NCBI RefSeq assembly: GCF_900078745.1
Contig: NZ_FKII01000047.1
Span: forward strand, 124,001 to 188,000
Length of the DNA stretch: 64,000 nt
Direction: 5' to 3'
DNA from: Candidatus Ichthyocystis sparus
Lineage (GTDB): Bacteria; Pseudomonadota; Gammaproteobacteria; Burkholderiales; 2013Ark19i
A model generated the notes under the pieces. It was not told the origin of the DNA, made no database searches, and saw only the letters and a list, made by a program, of their open reading frames with translations. Positions within the stretch are counted from its first letter, which is position 1. Each line of letters opens with the position of its first letter. The position numbers and the translations under genes were made by a program. Of the stretch, positions 48,487-57,992 are shown piece after piece.

Positions 48487-51400
48487 ATGAACTACTATCC
48501 CCTAACATCTTGCAATACATCGGTTGACGTTTATGAGTTAGAAAATACCAATACACCTCAAAACCAGGACCATGATACGTCATATAGTTATATAACTGAA
48601 AACACGGGCGGTGTATCAGGCCCAACATCTCTCTCACAGGACAATAATCAAAATCTCACAGCTGCTGATATACGTGGCACTGCTGAGCAATCAGTTGGTG
48701 AAGGTGATTATGTACAAACTTATCAACAAATACTTTCAGATCAATCTAACATCACACAGCTTAATTATGGAACATATGAATATACTACTCCCAGCACGTC
48801 AGGATTAAACCTGCAAGGCTACCCATTGCAAGCTCAGCAACAGCAAACAACTGAAAGCCAGTATAACGTTAATTATGGGGAATATTGGTATCCTGCTCCG
48901 TTTCAAAACGATGCATCCGGCACATCAGGGTTAAACCTGCAAAGCTATCCATTGCAAGCTCAGCAACAGCAAGCAACTGAAAGCCAGTATAACGTTAATT
49001 ATGGGGAATATTGGTATACTGCTCCCTTTCAAAACGATGCATCTGGCACATCAGGGTTAAACCTGCAAAACTATCCATTTCAGGCCCAACAACAGCAAAC
49101 AACTGAAAACCAGTATGAAGTTAATTATGAGGAATATGGGTATACTGTGCCACCTCAAAACGATGCATCCAGCACATCAGAGTTAAACCTGCAAGGCTAT
49201 CCATTGCAAGCTCAGCAACAGCAAACAACTGAAAACCAGTATGAAGTTAATTATGAGGAATATGGGTATACTGTGCCACCTCAAAACGATGCATCCAGCA
49301 CGTCAGAATTAAACCTGCAAGGCTATCCATTGCAAGCTCAGCAACAGCAAGCAACTGAAAGCCAGTATAACGTTAATTATGGGGAATATGGGGATACTGT
49401 GCCACCTCAAAACGATGCATCCAGCACGTCAGGATTAAACCTGCAAAGCTATCCATTGCAAGCCCAGCAACAGCAAACAACTGAAAGCCAGTATGACATT
49501 AATTATGTGCAATATGAATGTACTATACCATTTCAAAGCGAGGAAGCAAGCACTTCAGAATTAAATCAACAAAACTATCCATTACAAAATGAAAAACAAC
49601 AAATTATGGAAAACCAATACGACATTACACTAGGAACGCATGAACATAATGAAATCACGCCATCCAATAAACACACATGCATATCTTACCCAGCAGAGAC
49701 AGATGTTCACTCACACATATTCAATGTACCTTCATTTGCATTTGTAAATTTCAAGTTTGGAATTTCCCTCTTGTCATGGGCAAATAAAACATATAGCTTG
49801 ATTATTAGAGAAATCGGTATAGGAGATATAGAAAAAAAGCTTGAGAGTATGGTACTTAAACAAAATAATTTAAACAATGCAAAAAAATATGACAAACAAA
49901 ATATATCTTTATTATTACATCACCTAGAAAAAGTGTTTATGTCATTAATTACAGAAGAAATAGAAACCATTGAGGAGGAATATGAAATAGATATAAGACA
50001 AGGCATGTCAGTTGAAAACCTTAGAAGGGCAGCCATAAATAATAGTTCTTTCTTCAAAAAATTGTTTGAGAAGTGCTCACATATAATTGAAAATAATATA
50101 GCAGATGACATTTACAAAAACATCCCTTATAAAATATTTACCCAAACTGCCCTGCGTGAAGGAAGTTGCTTTATCTTTAATAAAAAATCGCACCTACGTA
50201 AATTCAGTAGTATCATAATTAGTTCTATTTCGAACTTAAAAGAAAGGATAATAAGATTCATAACTGATTCAGAGCCTAAGATTATATTGTCTTTGTTTTT
50301 CGGTAATTTTTGTGGTTTGCATTTACAAAGAAGATTATTACAGGAGATTAAGGATATTAGTGATAGGATATTGTATAATATAGTAACGTATGCTATACCC
50401 CACGGCATTAGATCTAACACTGAAATCAGTCTAGCAATAAATTTGTACACAGATACCGGTACTATTCCATCACATAGTGTATCTGGTTTCTATGATTATA
50501 TTCATAGCGCAGTTTATATGTTTAAGGGAGAGATATTCAGTAAAATTAAAAAATATAGACTTTTTTACAATGATTCAAGTGGTGCTGTAGTTAAGGCATC
50601 AGAAAATGATATAGAAATTTTCTCAAATAGATTTCTAGAATATTTTAAATATGCGGCTATATGCTCATATCGCCAACAGTTAGTAAGTACGTACAATGAC
50701 TCAACAAATCCTTCAAATATACAAAATGCAGGGGTATACGATATTGAGTGCGCTAGTAGGATAAATATAAATAGTAGCCACCTACATAATGGTATATATT
50801 TTTTAGCTACAAAGAGTTCTAGTTTTAGACATAGTAAGCTAGAGGATTTTTTTTTATTAGAAATGAAAAAGTACATCAGATCAGCAAACATTAAAAATCT
50901 AGAGTTTTCATGTTTTTATAGTAATATTATAAGTATAGTGGCAAATATTATCTCTTACAAACTGGAACTAATAGAATCAGAATTATCTTCGCATATACTT
51001 ATTCCAGGAAATGATATATCCACTGTTAAGGAATTAATACTAAATAGTGACTACCATTTACATCAATTTTCTAAAATATGTGAAAACGAAGTATCACTTA
51101 TCGATCAGTGTGATATCCCATTGTCGTACGGAGTAAATATGATTAAATGCTTTTGGGATACTAAGATACCGTCTAACCCAATACCATCTACATATAAATC
51201 ATCTGTTTCCTTAGTAATGCCACGTCAAGCAAAATCAAAGTACTCCTATTCTCCCGAACTATTGTTAGATGTACTAAGATTTGCTATATCTGAATTACCA
51301 AGTATGGTTAAATCGGAAATAGAAAAGGCAGATCAAGGATTTTTTGTAAATGCTCTTTTCAAGAATTTTGATGGTATAGCGATATCCAAAAAATCATTAG

Positions 51401-51807
51401 AAGAAATTTCTAATTTAGGAAAAAATATTTTGCATTCAGTACATGAAAAAAAAATTATCATGAATACTTTGGAATATATTTTCCATGGAACTATTAGTTC
51501 CATCACTACCTATGAAAATGCCAATGAATCTGATTTGTTTTATTACATACGTAGCATTGTTCTTTCCAGGGGTTCAAAAATAGGGGTTTTAGTAGATGAA
51601 GTTATACTCTCGTTCGAAAATGAAATAAGGCGTTTATCAGAAGAGTCTATAATTTTAGACGGCAATACCATAACTCTTTCCACTAAAGATATTGAAAATA
51701 AATTATTTAATTCATTTAGGAGCGAAATAAAACTTGAGTGTATTAATTCATTATCTGAAATTTGCACCAGTAGATATACAAATTATATAACAAAACAATT
51801 CATATGA
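48487..51807 (+). CDS. Large repeat-plus-core paralogue 7, 42-residue tandem repeats
   Basis: This protein has 1106 residues, starting MNYYPLTSCNTSVDVYELEN. Residues 107-400 hold seven units of exactly 42 residues: GLNLQSYPLQAQQQQTTESQ, then YNVNYGEYGYTVPPQNDASS and TS. Units 1-6 are nearly identical and the seventh is diverged. The core (about 406-1106) has FGISLLSW, LFFGNFCGLHLQRRLLQEI, GIRSNTEISLAI, FLEYFKYAAICSYRQQL, LIPGNDISTVKELIL and NFDGIAISKKSLEEIS. It is the last gene of the array, followed by suhB. No signal peptide, membrane helix or known domain is present. Confidence 0.86.
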   Translation: MNYYPLTSCNTSVDVYELENTNTPQNQDHDTSYSYITENTGGVSGPTSLSQDNNQNLTAADIRGTAEQSVGEGDYVQTYQQILSDQSNITQLNYGTYEYTTPSTSGLNLQGYPLQAQQQQTTESQYNVNYGEYWYPAPFQNDASGTSGLNLQSYPLQAQQQQATESQYNVNYGEYWYTAPFQNDASGTSGLNLQNYPFQAQQQQTTENQYEVNYEEYGYTVPPQNDASSTSELNLQGYPLQAQQQQTTENQYEVNYEEYGYTVPPQNDASSTSELNLQGYPLQAQQQQATESQYNVNYGEYGDTVPPQNDASSTSGLNLQSYPLQAQQQQTTESQYDINYVQYECTIPFQSEEASTSELNQQNYPLQNEKQQIMENQYDITLGTHEHNEITPSNKHTCISYPAETDVHSHIFNVPSFAFVNFKFGISLLSWANKTYSLIIREIGIGDIEKKLESMVLKQNNLNNAKKYDKQNISLLLHHLEKVFMSLITEEIETIEEEYEIDIRQGMSVENLRRAAINNSSFFKKLFEKCSHIIENNIADDIYKNIPYKIFTQTALREGSCFIFNKKSHLRKFSSIIISSISNLKERIIRFITDSEPKIILSLFFGNFCGLHLQRRLLQEIKDISDRILYNIVTYAIPHGIRSNTEISLAINLYTDTGTIPSHSVSGFYDYIHSAVYMFKGEIFSKIKKYRLFYNDSSGAVVKASENDIEIFSNRFLEYFKYAAICSYRQQLVSTYNDSTNPSNIQNAGVYDIECASRININSSHLHNGIYFLATKSSSFRHSKLEDFFLLEMKKYIRSANIKNLEFSCFYSNIISIVANIISYKLELIESELSSHILIPGNDISTVKELILNSDYHLHQFSKICENEVSLIDQCDIPLSYGVNMIKCFWDTKIPSNPIPSTYKSSVSLVMPRQAKSKYSYSPELLLDVLRFAISELPSMVKSEIEKADQGFFVNALFKNFDGIAISKKSLEEISNLGKNILHSVHEKKIIMNTLEYIFHGTISSITTYENANESDLFYYIRSIVLSRGSKIGVLVDEVILSFENEIRRLSEESIILDGNTITLSTKDIENKLFNSFRSEIKLECINSLSEICTSRYTNYITKQFI
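48805..49686 (+). repeat. Seven 126-bp in-frame tandem repeats in paralogue 7
   Basis: Units start with TTAAACCTGCAA at 48805, 48931, 49057, 49183, 49309 and 49435, and a diverged copy starts with TTAAATCAACAA at 49561. The spacing is exactly 126 bp throughout. Copies four and five differ at only a few bases, which implies recent duplication or gene conversion. Confidence 0.92.
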
Positions 51808-52115
51808 ATAAAATAATTTGAGTACATTTTTCATGTCAGCAAAAAATATATCAAATATGAGTAACTATAGTTCAAGAAATGAACCTGTGTAACAATCGAG
51901 GTATTTAAGTTGCGTTTGGCAATAAATGGTCGTTAGTAGGAGAAATGGATCATTTAAACGCGTAATACTTGCAAATATGCCTTACCTTCCGTGACGATAG
52001 TTTAACAATCTATTAATAGGTATAATGCAACCTATCATGATCTGACAAGTATTCATCATTCAAAACATTTTTTGTATACTTAACAATTAATATAATTTAG
52101 TAAGAGGAAATATAC
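51808..52115 (+). promoter_or_regulatory. Spacer with probable suhB promoter
   Basis: The array ends here. A perfect -10 word TATAAT at 52091-52096 lies just before the suhB ribosome site. The only -35-like word (TTGTAT at 52072) is too close at 13 bases, so assignment is tentative. The rest of the spacer shows no gene and no family box. Confidence 0.35.
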
Positions 52116-52922
52116 GTGCACCACTACTTAAGTACTGCCATAAGAGCTGTACGTCAAGCTTCATATGCTATCATAAGAGATTCGAGAGACTTAAATCAAC
52201 TTAAGATAAAAAAAAAACCAGATGGCACATTTCTTACATCAACAGACCTTGAAGTAGAAAAACACCTCGTCTCAATACTTCACGATGCTTACCCGGAGCA
52301 TGACATATTCTCTGAAGAAAGTGGATGGTCCTACAGAAGAGATAGTCCTTTTGTATGGCAAATAGACCCTATAGATGGAACTCACAATTTTATTCATGGA
52401 GTACCGCATTATGCAATTTCTGTTGCTTTAATGGAAATGGGCATAGTAACGCATAGTGTAGTTTACGATCCTAATTTAAATGAAATGTTCACTGCCAGCA
52501 GAGGTTCTGGAGCATTCTTGAACGATAGAAGGATTAGAGTTTCAACGTGTGCACATATATCGCAATCATGTATTAGTCTGTGCACGCATACAGCATCAAA
52601 ATATGGAACCGGACATGATATATCACTACTTAAAGCATTAGATGGCAGGGTACATGGAGTAAGGATAACTGGATCAGCCGCTTTATCATTATGCTATGTG
52701 GCCTCAGGCCGGTTTGACGCTTGTTGTGGAGAAAATCTTAAAATTTTTGATATAGCAGCCGGAAGTCTATTAGTAACTGAGGCTGGAGGTATTGCATCAG
52801 AGCTTATACAAAACAAAAAGCAAAACTACCTGGAATCGGGAAACATATTAGCCTCATCGCCCAAATTGGCAACTATACTGCTAAAAATACTCAGGGAGAG
52901 CATAGAACCAACAAAACTGTGA
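52116..52922 (+). CDS. suhB: Inositol monophosphatase family protein SuhB
   Basis: This 268-residue Mg-dependent phosphatase has metal ligands in SEESG (E67, E68), the signature IDPIDGTHNF (D84, D87) and a third Asp in IFDIAAGSLLVTEAGG. The last motif normally begins W-D; here it is F-D. SuhB also binds RNA polymerase/Nus complexes in proteobacteria, so its role may be in rRNA transcription. The start is a GTG with AGAGGAA six bases upstream. A run of ten A at 52208-52217 encodes IKKK. In Burkholderiales suhB lies beside trmJ; here icd is inserted between them. Confidence 0.93.
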   Translation: MHHYLSTAIRAVRQASYAIIRDSRDLNQLKIKKKPDGTFLTSTDLEVEKHLVSILHDAYPEHDIFSEESGWSYRRDSPFVWQIDPIDGTHNFIHGVPHYAISVALMEMGIVTHSVVYDPNLNEMFTASRGSGAFLNDRRIRVSTCAHISQSCISLCTHTASKYGTGHDISLLKALDGRVHGVRITGSAALSLCYVASGRFDACCGENLKIFDIAAGSLLVTEAGGIASELIQNKKQNYLESGNILASSPKLATILLKILRESIEPTKL

Positions 52923-52988
52923 CCAACCAAAAGTAGAGTGAAATATAGTATACTTCTTGCACTGTACAAATGACAACAGGGGAAGTTA

Positions 52989-54242
52989 ATGTACAAAAAG
53001 ATTACTGTACCGGCTAATGGTGAGAAGATTACTGTCTCTAAAGAGAGTATCGATACTCCAAACAACCCCATAATCCCATTCATTGAGGGTGATGGTATAG
53101 GGGTAGACATCTCGCCGGCTATGATTTTTGTTATTGATCACGTAGTGAGTAAAGCGTATGGCGGACGAAAAAAAATTCACTGGATGGAAATTTACGCTGG
53201 AGAGAAATCAAACAAGGTGTACGGGCCAAATACATGGCTACCTGATGAAACCGTAGATGCTCTGCAGGAGTTTTGTATATCAATCAAGGGGCCTCTTGCA
53301 ACGCCGGTTGGTGGGGGAATAAGATCTATAAATGTTGCTATCCGCCAGAAACTTGACCTTTACGTATGTCTTAGACCCATTAGGTATTTTAAAGGCACTC
53401 CTAGTGTACTCAAGAATCCAGAAAAAACAGATGCTGTGATTTTTCGTGAAAACTCTGAAGATATATATGCTGGCATAGAATGGGAAGCAGGATCTCCGGA
53501 GGCAAAGAAGATAATTTCGTATCTACAGGATATGCTTAATGTAACGGCAATTCGCTTCCCAGAAACTTCTGGCATAGGAATAAAACCAGTATCTCGTGAG
53601 GGAACGGAGAGGCTAGTTCGTCGAGCCATTCAATACGCAATTAAGGAAGATAGGAAGAGTGTTACCTTGGTTCACAAGGGAAATATAATGAAATATACGG
53701 AAGGCGCATTCCGTGATTGGGGGTATGGAGTAGCTAAGAATGAATTCGGTGCTAAAGAGATAGACAAAGGCCCATGGTGCACTATCAATAACCCGATAAA
53801 CAGCAAAGAAATCATAATCAAAGATTCCATAGCTGATGCATTTCTTCAGGGAATTTTGCTGCGCCCGGAAGAAATAGACGTTGTAGCAACACTAAACCTA
53901 AATGGTGATTATATATCCGATGCCTTAGCGGCGCAGGTTGGTGGGATAGGAATATCTCCAGGTGCAAACATATCAGATTCGGCTGCAATATTTGAAGCTA
54001 CCCATGGAACAGCTCCTAAGCATGCTGCACAGAATAAAGCCAATCCAGGCTCACTTATCTTATCTGCAGAAATGATGCTACGACACATAGGATGGTTAGA
54101 GGCAGCTGACTTATTACTGGCAGGAATTGGCAGATCTATAGAGAAAGGACAGGTTACTTATGACTTAGCAAGACTTATGTCAAATGCCACTAAATTAAGC
54201 ACATCTGATTTTGCTAAGTCAATTGTGGATAATATAGGATAA
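52989..54242 (+). CDS. icd: NADP-dependent isocitrate dehydrogenase
   Basis: The 417-residue TCA-cycle enzyme is collinear with E. coli Icd. Substrate residues S113, R119, R129, R153, Y160, K230, D283, D307 and D311 are all at the expected positions, and NADP-selecting K344, Y391 and R395 are kept. Residue 345, Tyr in E. coli, is His, and Val351 is Ala. GGGGA precedes the ATG. It follows suhB by 66 bases, and a terminator-like hairpin follows the stop. Confidence 0.97.
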   Translation: MYKKITVPANGEKITVSKESIDTPNNPIIPFIEGDGIGVDISPAMIFVIDHVVSKAYGGRKKIHWMEIYAGEKSNKVYGPNTWLPDETVDALQEFCISIKGPLATPVGGGIRSINVAIRQKLDLYVCLRPIRYFKGTPSVLKNPEKTDAVIFRENSEDIYAGIEWEAGSPEAKKIISYLQDMLNVTAIRFPETSGIGIKPVSREGTERLVRRAIQYAIKEDRKSVTLVHKGNIMKYTEGAFRDWGYGVAKNEFGAKEIDKGPWCTINNPINSKEIIIKDSIADAFLQGILLRPEEIDVVATLNLNGDYISDALAAQVGGIGISPGANISDSAAIFEATHGTAPKHAAQNKANPGSLILSAEMMLRHIGWLEAADLLLAGIGRSIEKGQVTYDLARLMSNATKLSTSDFAKSIVDNIG

Positions 54243-54250
54243 TAAAATAG

Positions 54251-54286
54251 AGGGAATAGGGTACTTGTGCCCCCCCCTACTTCCCT
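54251..54286 (+). terminator. Hairpin after icd
   Basis: AGGGAATAGGG pairs with CCCTACTTCCCT with one bulged base across a C-rich loop. It lies eight bases after the icd stop. It lacks a T tract, so it may stabilise the 3' end rather than act as a simple terminator. Confidence 0.5.
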
Positions 54287-54340
54287 TATAATCAAGGGAT
54301 AGAATGCTCTTCTTTGGGATTAATTTTCCAAGAGGTGGCA

Positions 54341-54380
54341 GAAAAAAATTATATAAAACGTACTATAGAGCCGTAGTACA
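54341..54380 (-). terminator. Probable trmJ terminator
   Basis: Reading the minus strand downstream of trmJ, GTACTA and TAGTAC form a stem around an 8-base loop, followed by GTTTTATATAATTTTTTT. The stem is short and AT-rich but the T tract is good. Confidence 0.45.
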
Positions 54381-54408
54381 TATCGTCAAACACGAACAGA
54401 ATGTCTTT

Positions 54409-55146
54409 TTATTCTGATTCTGATAAGCAATATTCCACTTGAGATAACAATCCTCGCAGTAGTGCGACTTCTTCTTTTTCCAGATTAGCTTTGGAATAGA
54501 TACGACGAAATTTAGACATAGTAGATGCAGACAACCGATTACAAAAACGTATTTTTTCTAGCACTCTATTGAGATGATCCATCAGATGAAAAAATTCCTG
54601 TGCTGTAGCCGGGCAGCAGCGCTGTTCAGTAGCATCAGTTTTATCATTACCCAACAATAGCTGACGCCTAAGTTCGTAACACACAACTTGCACAGCTGCG
54701 GCCAGATTAAGAGAGGGATACTCGTCTGAGGCAAGTATATAGACAGCACGGGAACAAGACATGAGCTGTTCGTTAGTTAAGCCTGTCTTTTCACTACCAA
54801 AAACAAAGCTGACGTACTTTCCCTGACGTATAAGTGGCAAAACCATACCTATAGCATCAGGCAAAGACAAAGAAACAACAGAATTCCTTTTACGCAATCT
54901 AGAGGTCAACCCCAAAACACAGCTACTCTGAGCAACTGCATCAGACAATGAACCAAACGAAAGAGCCTGTTCAAGAACATCGCACGCATGCGAAGAACGA
55001 GCCAACTCGACCGAGTCCTCTTTGCTCAACTGAGATCCAACAAGGCAGAGCCTTCGTAGCCCCATGTTTTTCATGGCTCTAGCAGAAGCACCAATATTTC
55101 CTGGATTAGAAGTACCGCAGAGAACTACACCTACTAAGTCAAGCAC
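54409..55146 (-). CDS. trmJ: tRNA (cytidine/uridine-2'-O-)-methyltransferase TrmJ
   Basis: This 245-residue SPOUT methyltransferase modifies position 32 of tRNAs. The SPOUT motifs are NPGNIGASARAMKNMGL at the N-terminus, FVFGSEKTGLTNEQL, and SLNLAAAVQVVCYELRR, which form the knotted SAM site. The helical C-terminal extension is that of TrmJ rather than TrmL. It converges on icd. The start MLDLVGVVLCGTSNPGN is natural for the family. Confidence 0.94.
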   Translation of the reverse strand: MLDLVGVVLCGTSNPGNIGASARAMKNMGLRRLCLVGSQLSKEDSVELARSSHACDVLEQALSFGSLSDAVAQSSCVLGLTSRLRKRNSVVSLSLPDAIGMVLPLIRQGKYVSFVFGSEKTGLTNEQLMSCSRAVYILASDEYPSLNLAAAVQVVCYELRRQLLLGNDKTDATEQRCCPATAQEFFHLMDHLNRVLEKIRFCNRLSASTMSKFRRIYSKANLEKEEVALLRGLLSQVEYCLSESE

Positions 55147-55261
55147 CAGATCCTTTCCCTAGAGAAACACCGAGCACGGAAAAGGGCGCCACCTCCAGCA
55201 ACGCCAACAAATAAAGAGACCAACAAAGAAATAAAACTCACCCTCAAAAAGCACATCTTTG

Positions 55262-55474
55262 TCAGCAAGATTGAATATTAGCAGCCTGCTTACCCTTAGG
55301 GCCATCTATAACTTCAAAGGATACCATTTGTCCTTCTTTTAGGGTCCTGAAGCCATTCATTTGAACCGCTGAATAATGCACGAAAAGGTCCTCACCACCC
55401 TCATCTGGGGTAATGAACCCGTAGCCCTTAGCATCGCTGAACCACTTAACCTTTCCCCGTTTCTTCTGAGACAT
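55262..55474 (-). CDS. Cold-shock domain protein
   Basis: This 70-residue single-domain OB-fold protein binds single-stranded RNA/DNA and probably acts as an RNA chaperone. RNP1 KGYGFI and RNP2 DLFVHY are intact, with the usual GKVKWF start. The ATG at 55474 has AAGGA eight bases upstream; a GTG one codon earlier is less likely. It belongs to the CspA group; the exact paralogue name cannot be decided. Confidence 0.95.
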   Translation of the reverse strand: MSQKKRGKVKWFSDAKGYGFITPDEGGEDLFVHYSAVQMNGFRTLKEGQMVSFEVIDGPKGKQAANIQSC

Positions 55475-55668
55475 CACACAAATCCTTCCAAAAACAACTA
55501 CAAAAACAGAACTAGTAAATCTGAAACACTACCAGAGCAAGGGAACACACCAAGTGGAGGAAATTCCACAACCCCGGCATAATAACCCACCTAACGGGCA
55601 CAAAGCCAACATCACAAGGGCAACTGCAGTATACATCCTATACCCAAAAAAAGATAGTATGGATAATC

Positions 55669-56853
55669 CTATTGTCTGGAGAATGTCTTTTTTGCACAGC
55701 GTCTAAACAAAACATTAGCTTGCTCGTGTTCTCCAAGCCTATCTAGTAGAAACGCCTTTTCATAAATAGGAAGGGCCATATCGTGACCATAACAACACGC
55801 TTGCTCTAGATACTCCATAGCCTTACCCCAAAGAGAACGCTTCTGACACAATCTACCCAAAGTCACTAGCAACAGAACATCCTTGGGATGAGAACACAAC
55901 CACGATTCAGCACACTCTATTTGATGATTAACACTGCTATCGACAACGCAATCAGAATACAACAAAGCTAACTCGGATGACCAATATTTTTTGTTGTAAT
56001 CTTCTATGTAGCGACAAGCGAGAGTACGTTGAGACAACACCAAAAGACGCTCAATGACGTGACAAACGTGCTCCTTCTGATCTTCAGAAGACAAGCATGA
56101 AAAAAAATTCTTCAAATCGTCAACAGATTTAACATTGGAAATTAATCCTAAGTACAGACTTTTCTTAAGAGAAAAAAAGGATGCAGGATGGATATGTTGG
56201 CGCTTTTCCAAAACACGAAAATACCTCATAGCATCAGACCAATTTCCTAATGAAAGATGGGCACGGAACAGTAGGCGTATCACTGCTAAATGCCTGGGAG
56301 CAGATTCACGATCATATGGGGATAACAACTCCAAGGCTCGTGCTGGATTATTATCATTAAGATATAACTCAGCTGCAGTTAAGCGCTGTGCCCTATCACC
56401 ACCATGTAAGCTCTTAACACGCTCTAACCAAGTATCTCTTTCATAAACTTTACCTAAAGCATGGTAGGCCTGGGCGGCTATCAAACCGGACACAATAGGT
56501 AACAAGTTAGACTCAAAAGATTGCTCAGCAGCGCTGGCGGCACGTGCATACCTCCCCTCCAGAAAATACACAAACCCCTCAGAAAACACCCGTAAAGCAG
56601 ACTCATGTTTCTTTTTTTTACGCAATTTTAACAATCGTTCTGGTATTCGAAATAAAAAATCTATAGACCGAATTAGAAAATAACCTAGGAAGAATAAAAA
56701 TATCGAGGAAACAAGGAAAAATGAGAAAGAAACCTCTACACGGTACGGAGGAACCGTAAATAAAACGGAGCTGCCATGAGAATGAAAAGCAATCACCACA
56801 ACCAAAACAAGAGCAATGAATAAAATCAACACACGCAACAACTTCTCTATCAT
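55669..56853 (-). CDS. hemY: HemY, TPR-containing membrane protein of haem cluster
   Basis: This 394-residue protein has two N-terminal membrane segments (about residues 5-24 and 42-62), then a HemY-type domain and TPR-like helices containing ARAASAAEQSF and a QANVLFRRCAKK end. HemY of proteobacteria is encoded with hemCDX; its precise role in tetrapyrrole metabolism is unclear, and it is not the oxygen-dependent oxidase called HemY in Bacillus. The ATG overlaps the hemX stop by four bases. Confidence 0.9.
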   Translation of the reverse strand: MIEKLLRVLILFIALVLVVVIAFHSHGSSVLFTVPPYRVEVSFSFFLVSSIFLFFLGYFLIRSIDFLFRIPERLLKLRKKKKHESALRVFSEGFVYFLEGRYARAASAAEQSFESNLLPIVSGLIAAQAYHALGKVYERDTWLERVKSLHGGDRAQRLTAAELYLNDNNPARALELLSPYDRESAPRHLAVIRLLFRAHLSLGNWSDAMRYFRVLEKRQHIHPASFFSLKKSLYLGLISNVKSVDDLKNFFSCLSSEDQKEHVCHVIERLLVLSQRTLACRYIEDYNKKYWSSELALLYSDCVVDSSVNHQIECAESWLCSHPKDVLLLVTLGRLCQKRSLWGKAMEYLEQACCYGHDMALPIYEKAFLLDRLGEHEQANVLFRRCAKKTFSRQ

Positions 56854-57908
56854 GCACGTACCTCTGAGCGAACAGAATCAGAAGACAAAACAATACCATT
56901 TCTTTGCTTACGATTAATTACATCTATAAAACTCTCCATGTCAGACATATCAATAACATCATTAGAAATAAGCCTAAACTTAGACAGATCAACAATAAGA
57001 TTGTTAAATTTTTTATAGTTTTCATCATGGCTAAAGTATCGATTAGCTAACGAGGAAATCTTGTTAAGACTAGATTGATACATATCTTTATCATGAATAG
57101 CCCAAGATAAACGCAAAGAAAGAGTATGCAAATGTACCATCTGCCTAACAAAATCTTTCTCTTCTACTGTAAGCAAGCGCAAGTTAGGGCAATCATCATG
57201 ATCTATTCTAACGAAATCGTGGAACTTTTTCTGAAGCTGAAACCAAAAATTTTCCCAGAAAGAATTACTATCATCACCTAACGCACCACCCATATTGCTA
57301 GATTTAGCGCGATCTGAAATGTTATCAAAATTCATGGCAGAAAAAACAGTGTCTAGATATGCAACCTGAGAATAAAAATCCCCACTCACTTCCAGACGCA
57401 AACCCTTCAAAATTCCAATTCTACCATTAATCAAACCTGCTAAATGAGAAAAATCAGGATCATTTATACTGTTTGCTAATCTATATGCAGCTGATAAGAA
57501 AATAATAGCTTCACTAACATTGTTTGACCACATAAGACTGGAACGGGAAACACTTACATATTCTCTTATCTGTGTTAGGGATTGCATATTACTTACGCCG
57601 GAATACTTATTTAAAATCTCAATACTTTTATCATAACTAAGGGCAAGCTTTTTAAGCTTCCCATCAATCTCAACAAAGTTATTAGATAAATTACTTAATA
57701 GTTTGGAATTCTCCAATTCAGAATCTCGCAATTTAACAATCATTTGCTGATTAGACATAATGTAGTCATAAAGAAAATTTCCTGCAAAAAAAACCCCCGT
57801 ACCGCATACAAACAACAAAAAGACTAGAAAAAACACCACCCAAAAGGACACACCTGACCTTCGGGGGGGGGGACCATCATCAGCTGATTTAAATAATGAA
57901 TTCGTCAC
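56850..57908 (-). CDS. hemX: HemX-like membrane protein of haem cluster
   Basis: The 352-residue protein has one N-terminal membrane helix (about 22-48), then a coiled-coil region and a helical domain of the HemX family (once annotated as uroporphyrin-III methyltransferase, but without that domain). It probably scaffolds haem-pathway enzymes; this is inference. The start is a GTG with AAAGGG eight bases upstream. A run of ten C in the coding strand (57863-57872) encodes the Pro-Pro-Pro-Arg at residues 13-16 and could slip. Confidence 0.88.
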   Translation of the reverse strand: MTNSLFKSADDGPPPRRSGVSFWVVFFLVFLLFVCGTGVFFAGNFLYDYIMSNQQMIVKLRDSELENSKLLSNLSNNFVEIDGKLKKLALSYDKSIEILNKYSGVSNMQSLTQIREYVSVSRSSLMWSNNVSEAIIFLSAAYRLANSINDPDFSHLAGLINGRIGILKGLRLEVSGDFYSQVAYLDTVFSAMNFDNISDRAKSSNMGGALGDDSNSFWENFWFQLQKKFHDFVRIDHDDCPNLRLLTVEEKDFVRQMVHLHTLSLRLSWAIHDKDMYQSSLNKISSLANRYFSHDENYKKFNNLIVDLSKFRLISNDVIDMSDMESFIDVINRKQRNGIVLSSDSVRSEVRA

Positions 57909-57992
57909 AACTTCAACCCTTTCTCCTTAGTACTAAGGTTACTGAGAAATACACAGACATAGCTTAACTCAAAGACACTTATTATCCCAGTC

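Noticed and set aside
48805-49686. Regular 126-bp repeats considered as a CRISPR array
   Set aside because: The units are contiguous without spacers, far longer than CRISPR repeats and strictly in frame within a large coding gene; no cas genes are present.
28119-51807. Paralogues considered as autotransporters, adhesins or ankyrin-repeat proteins
   Set aside because: No signal peptide, beta-barrel-like C-terminus, LPXTG, or ankyrin consensus is visible; the core looks helical and soluble.
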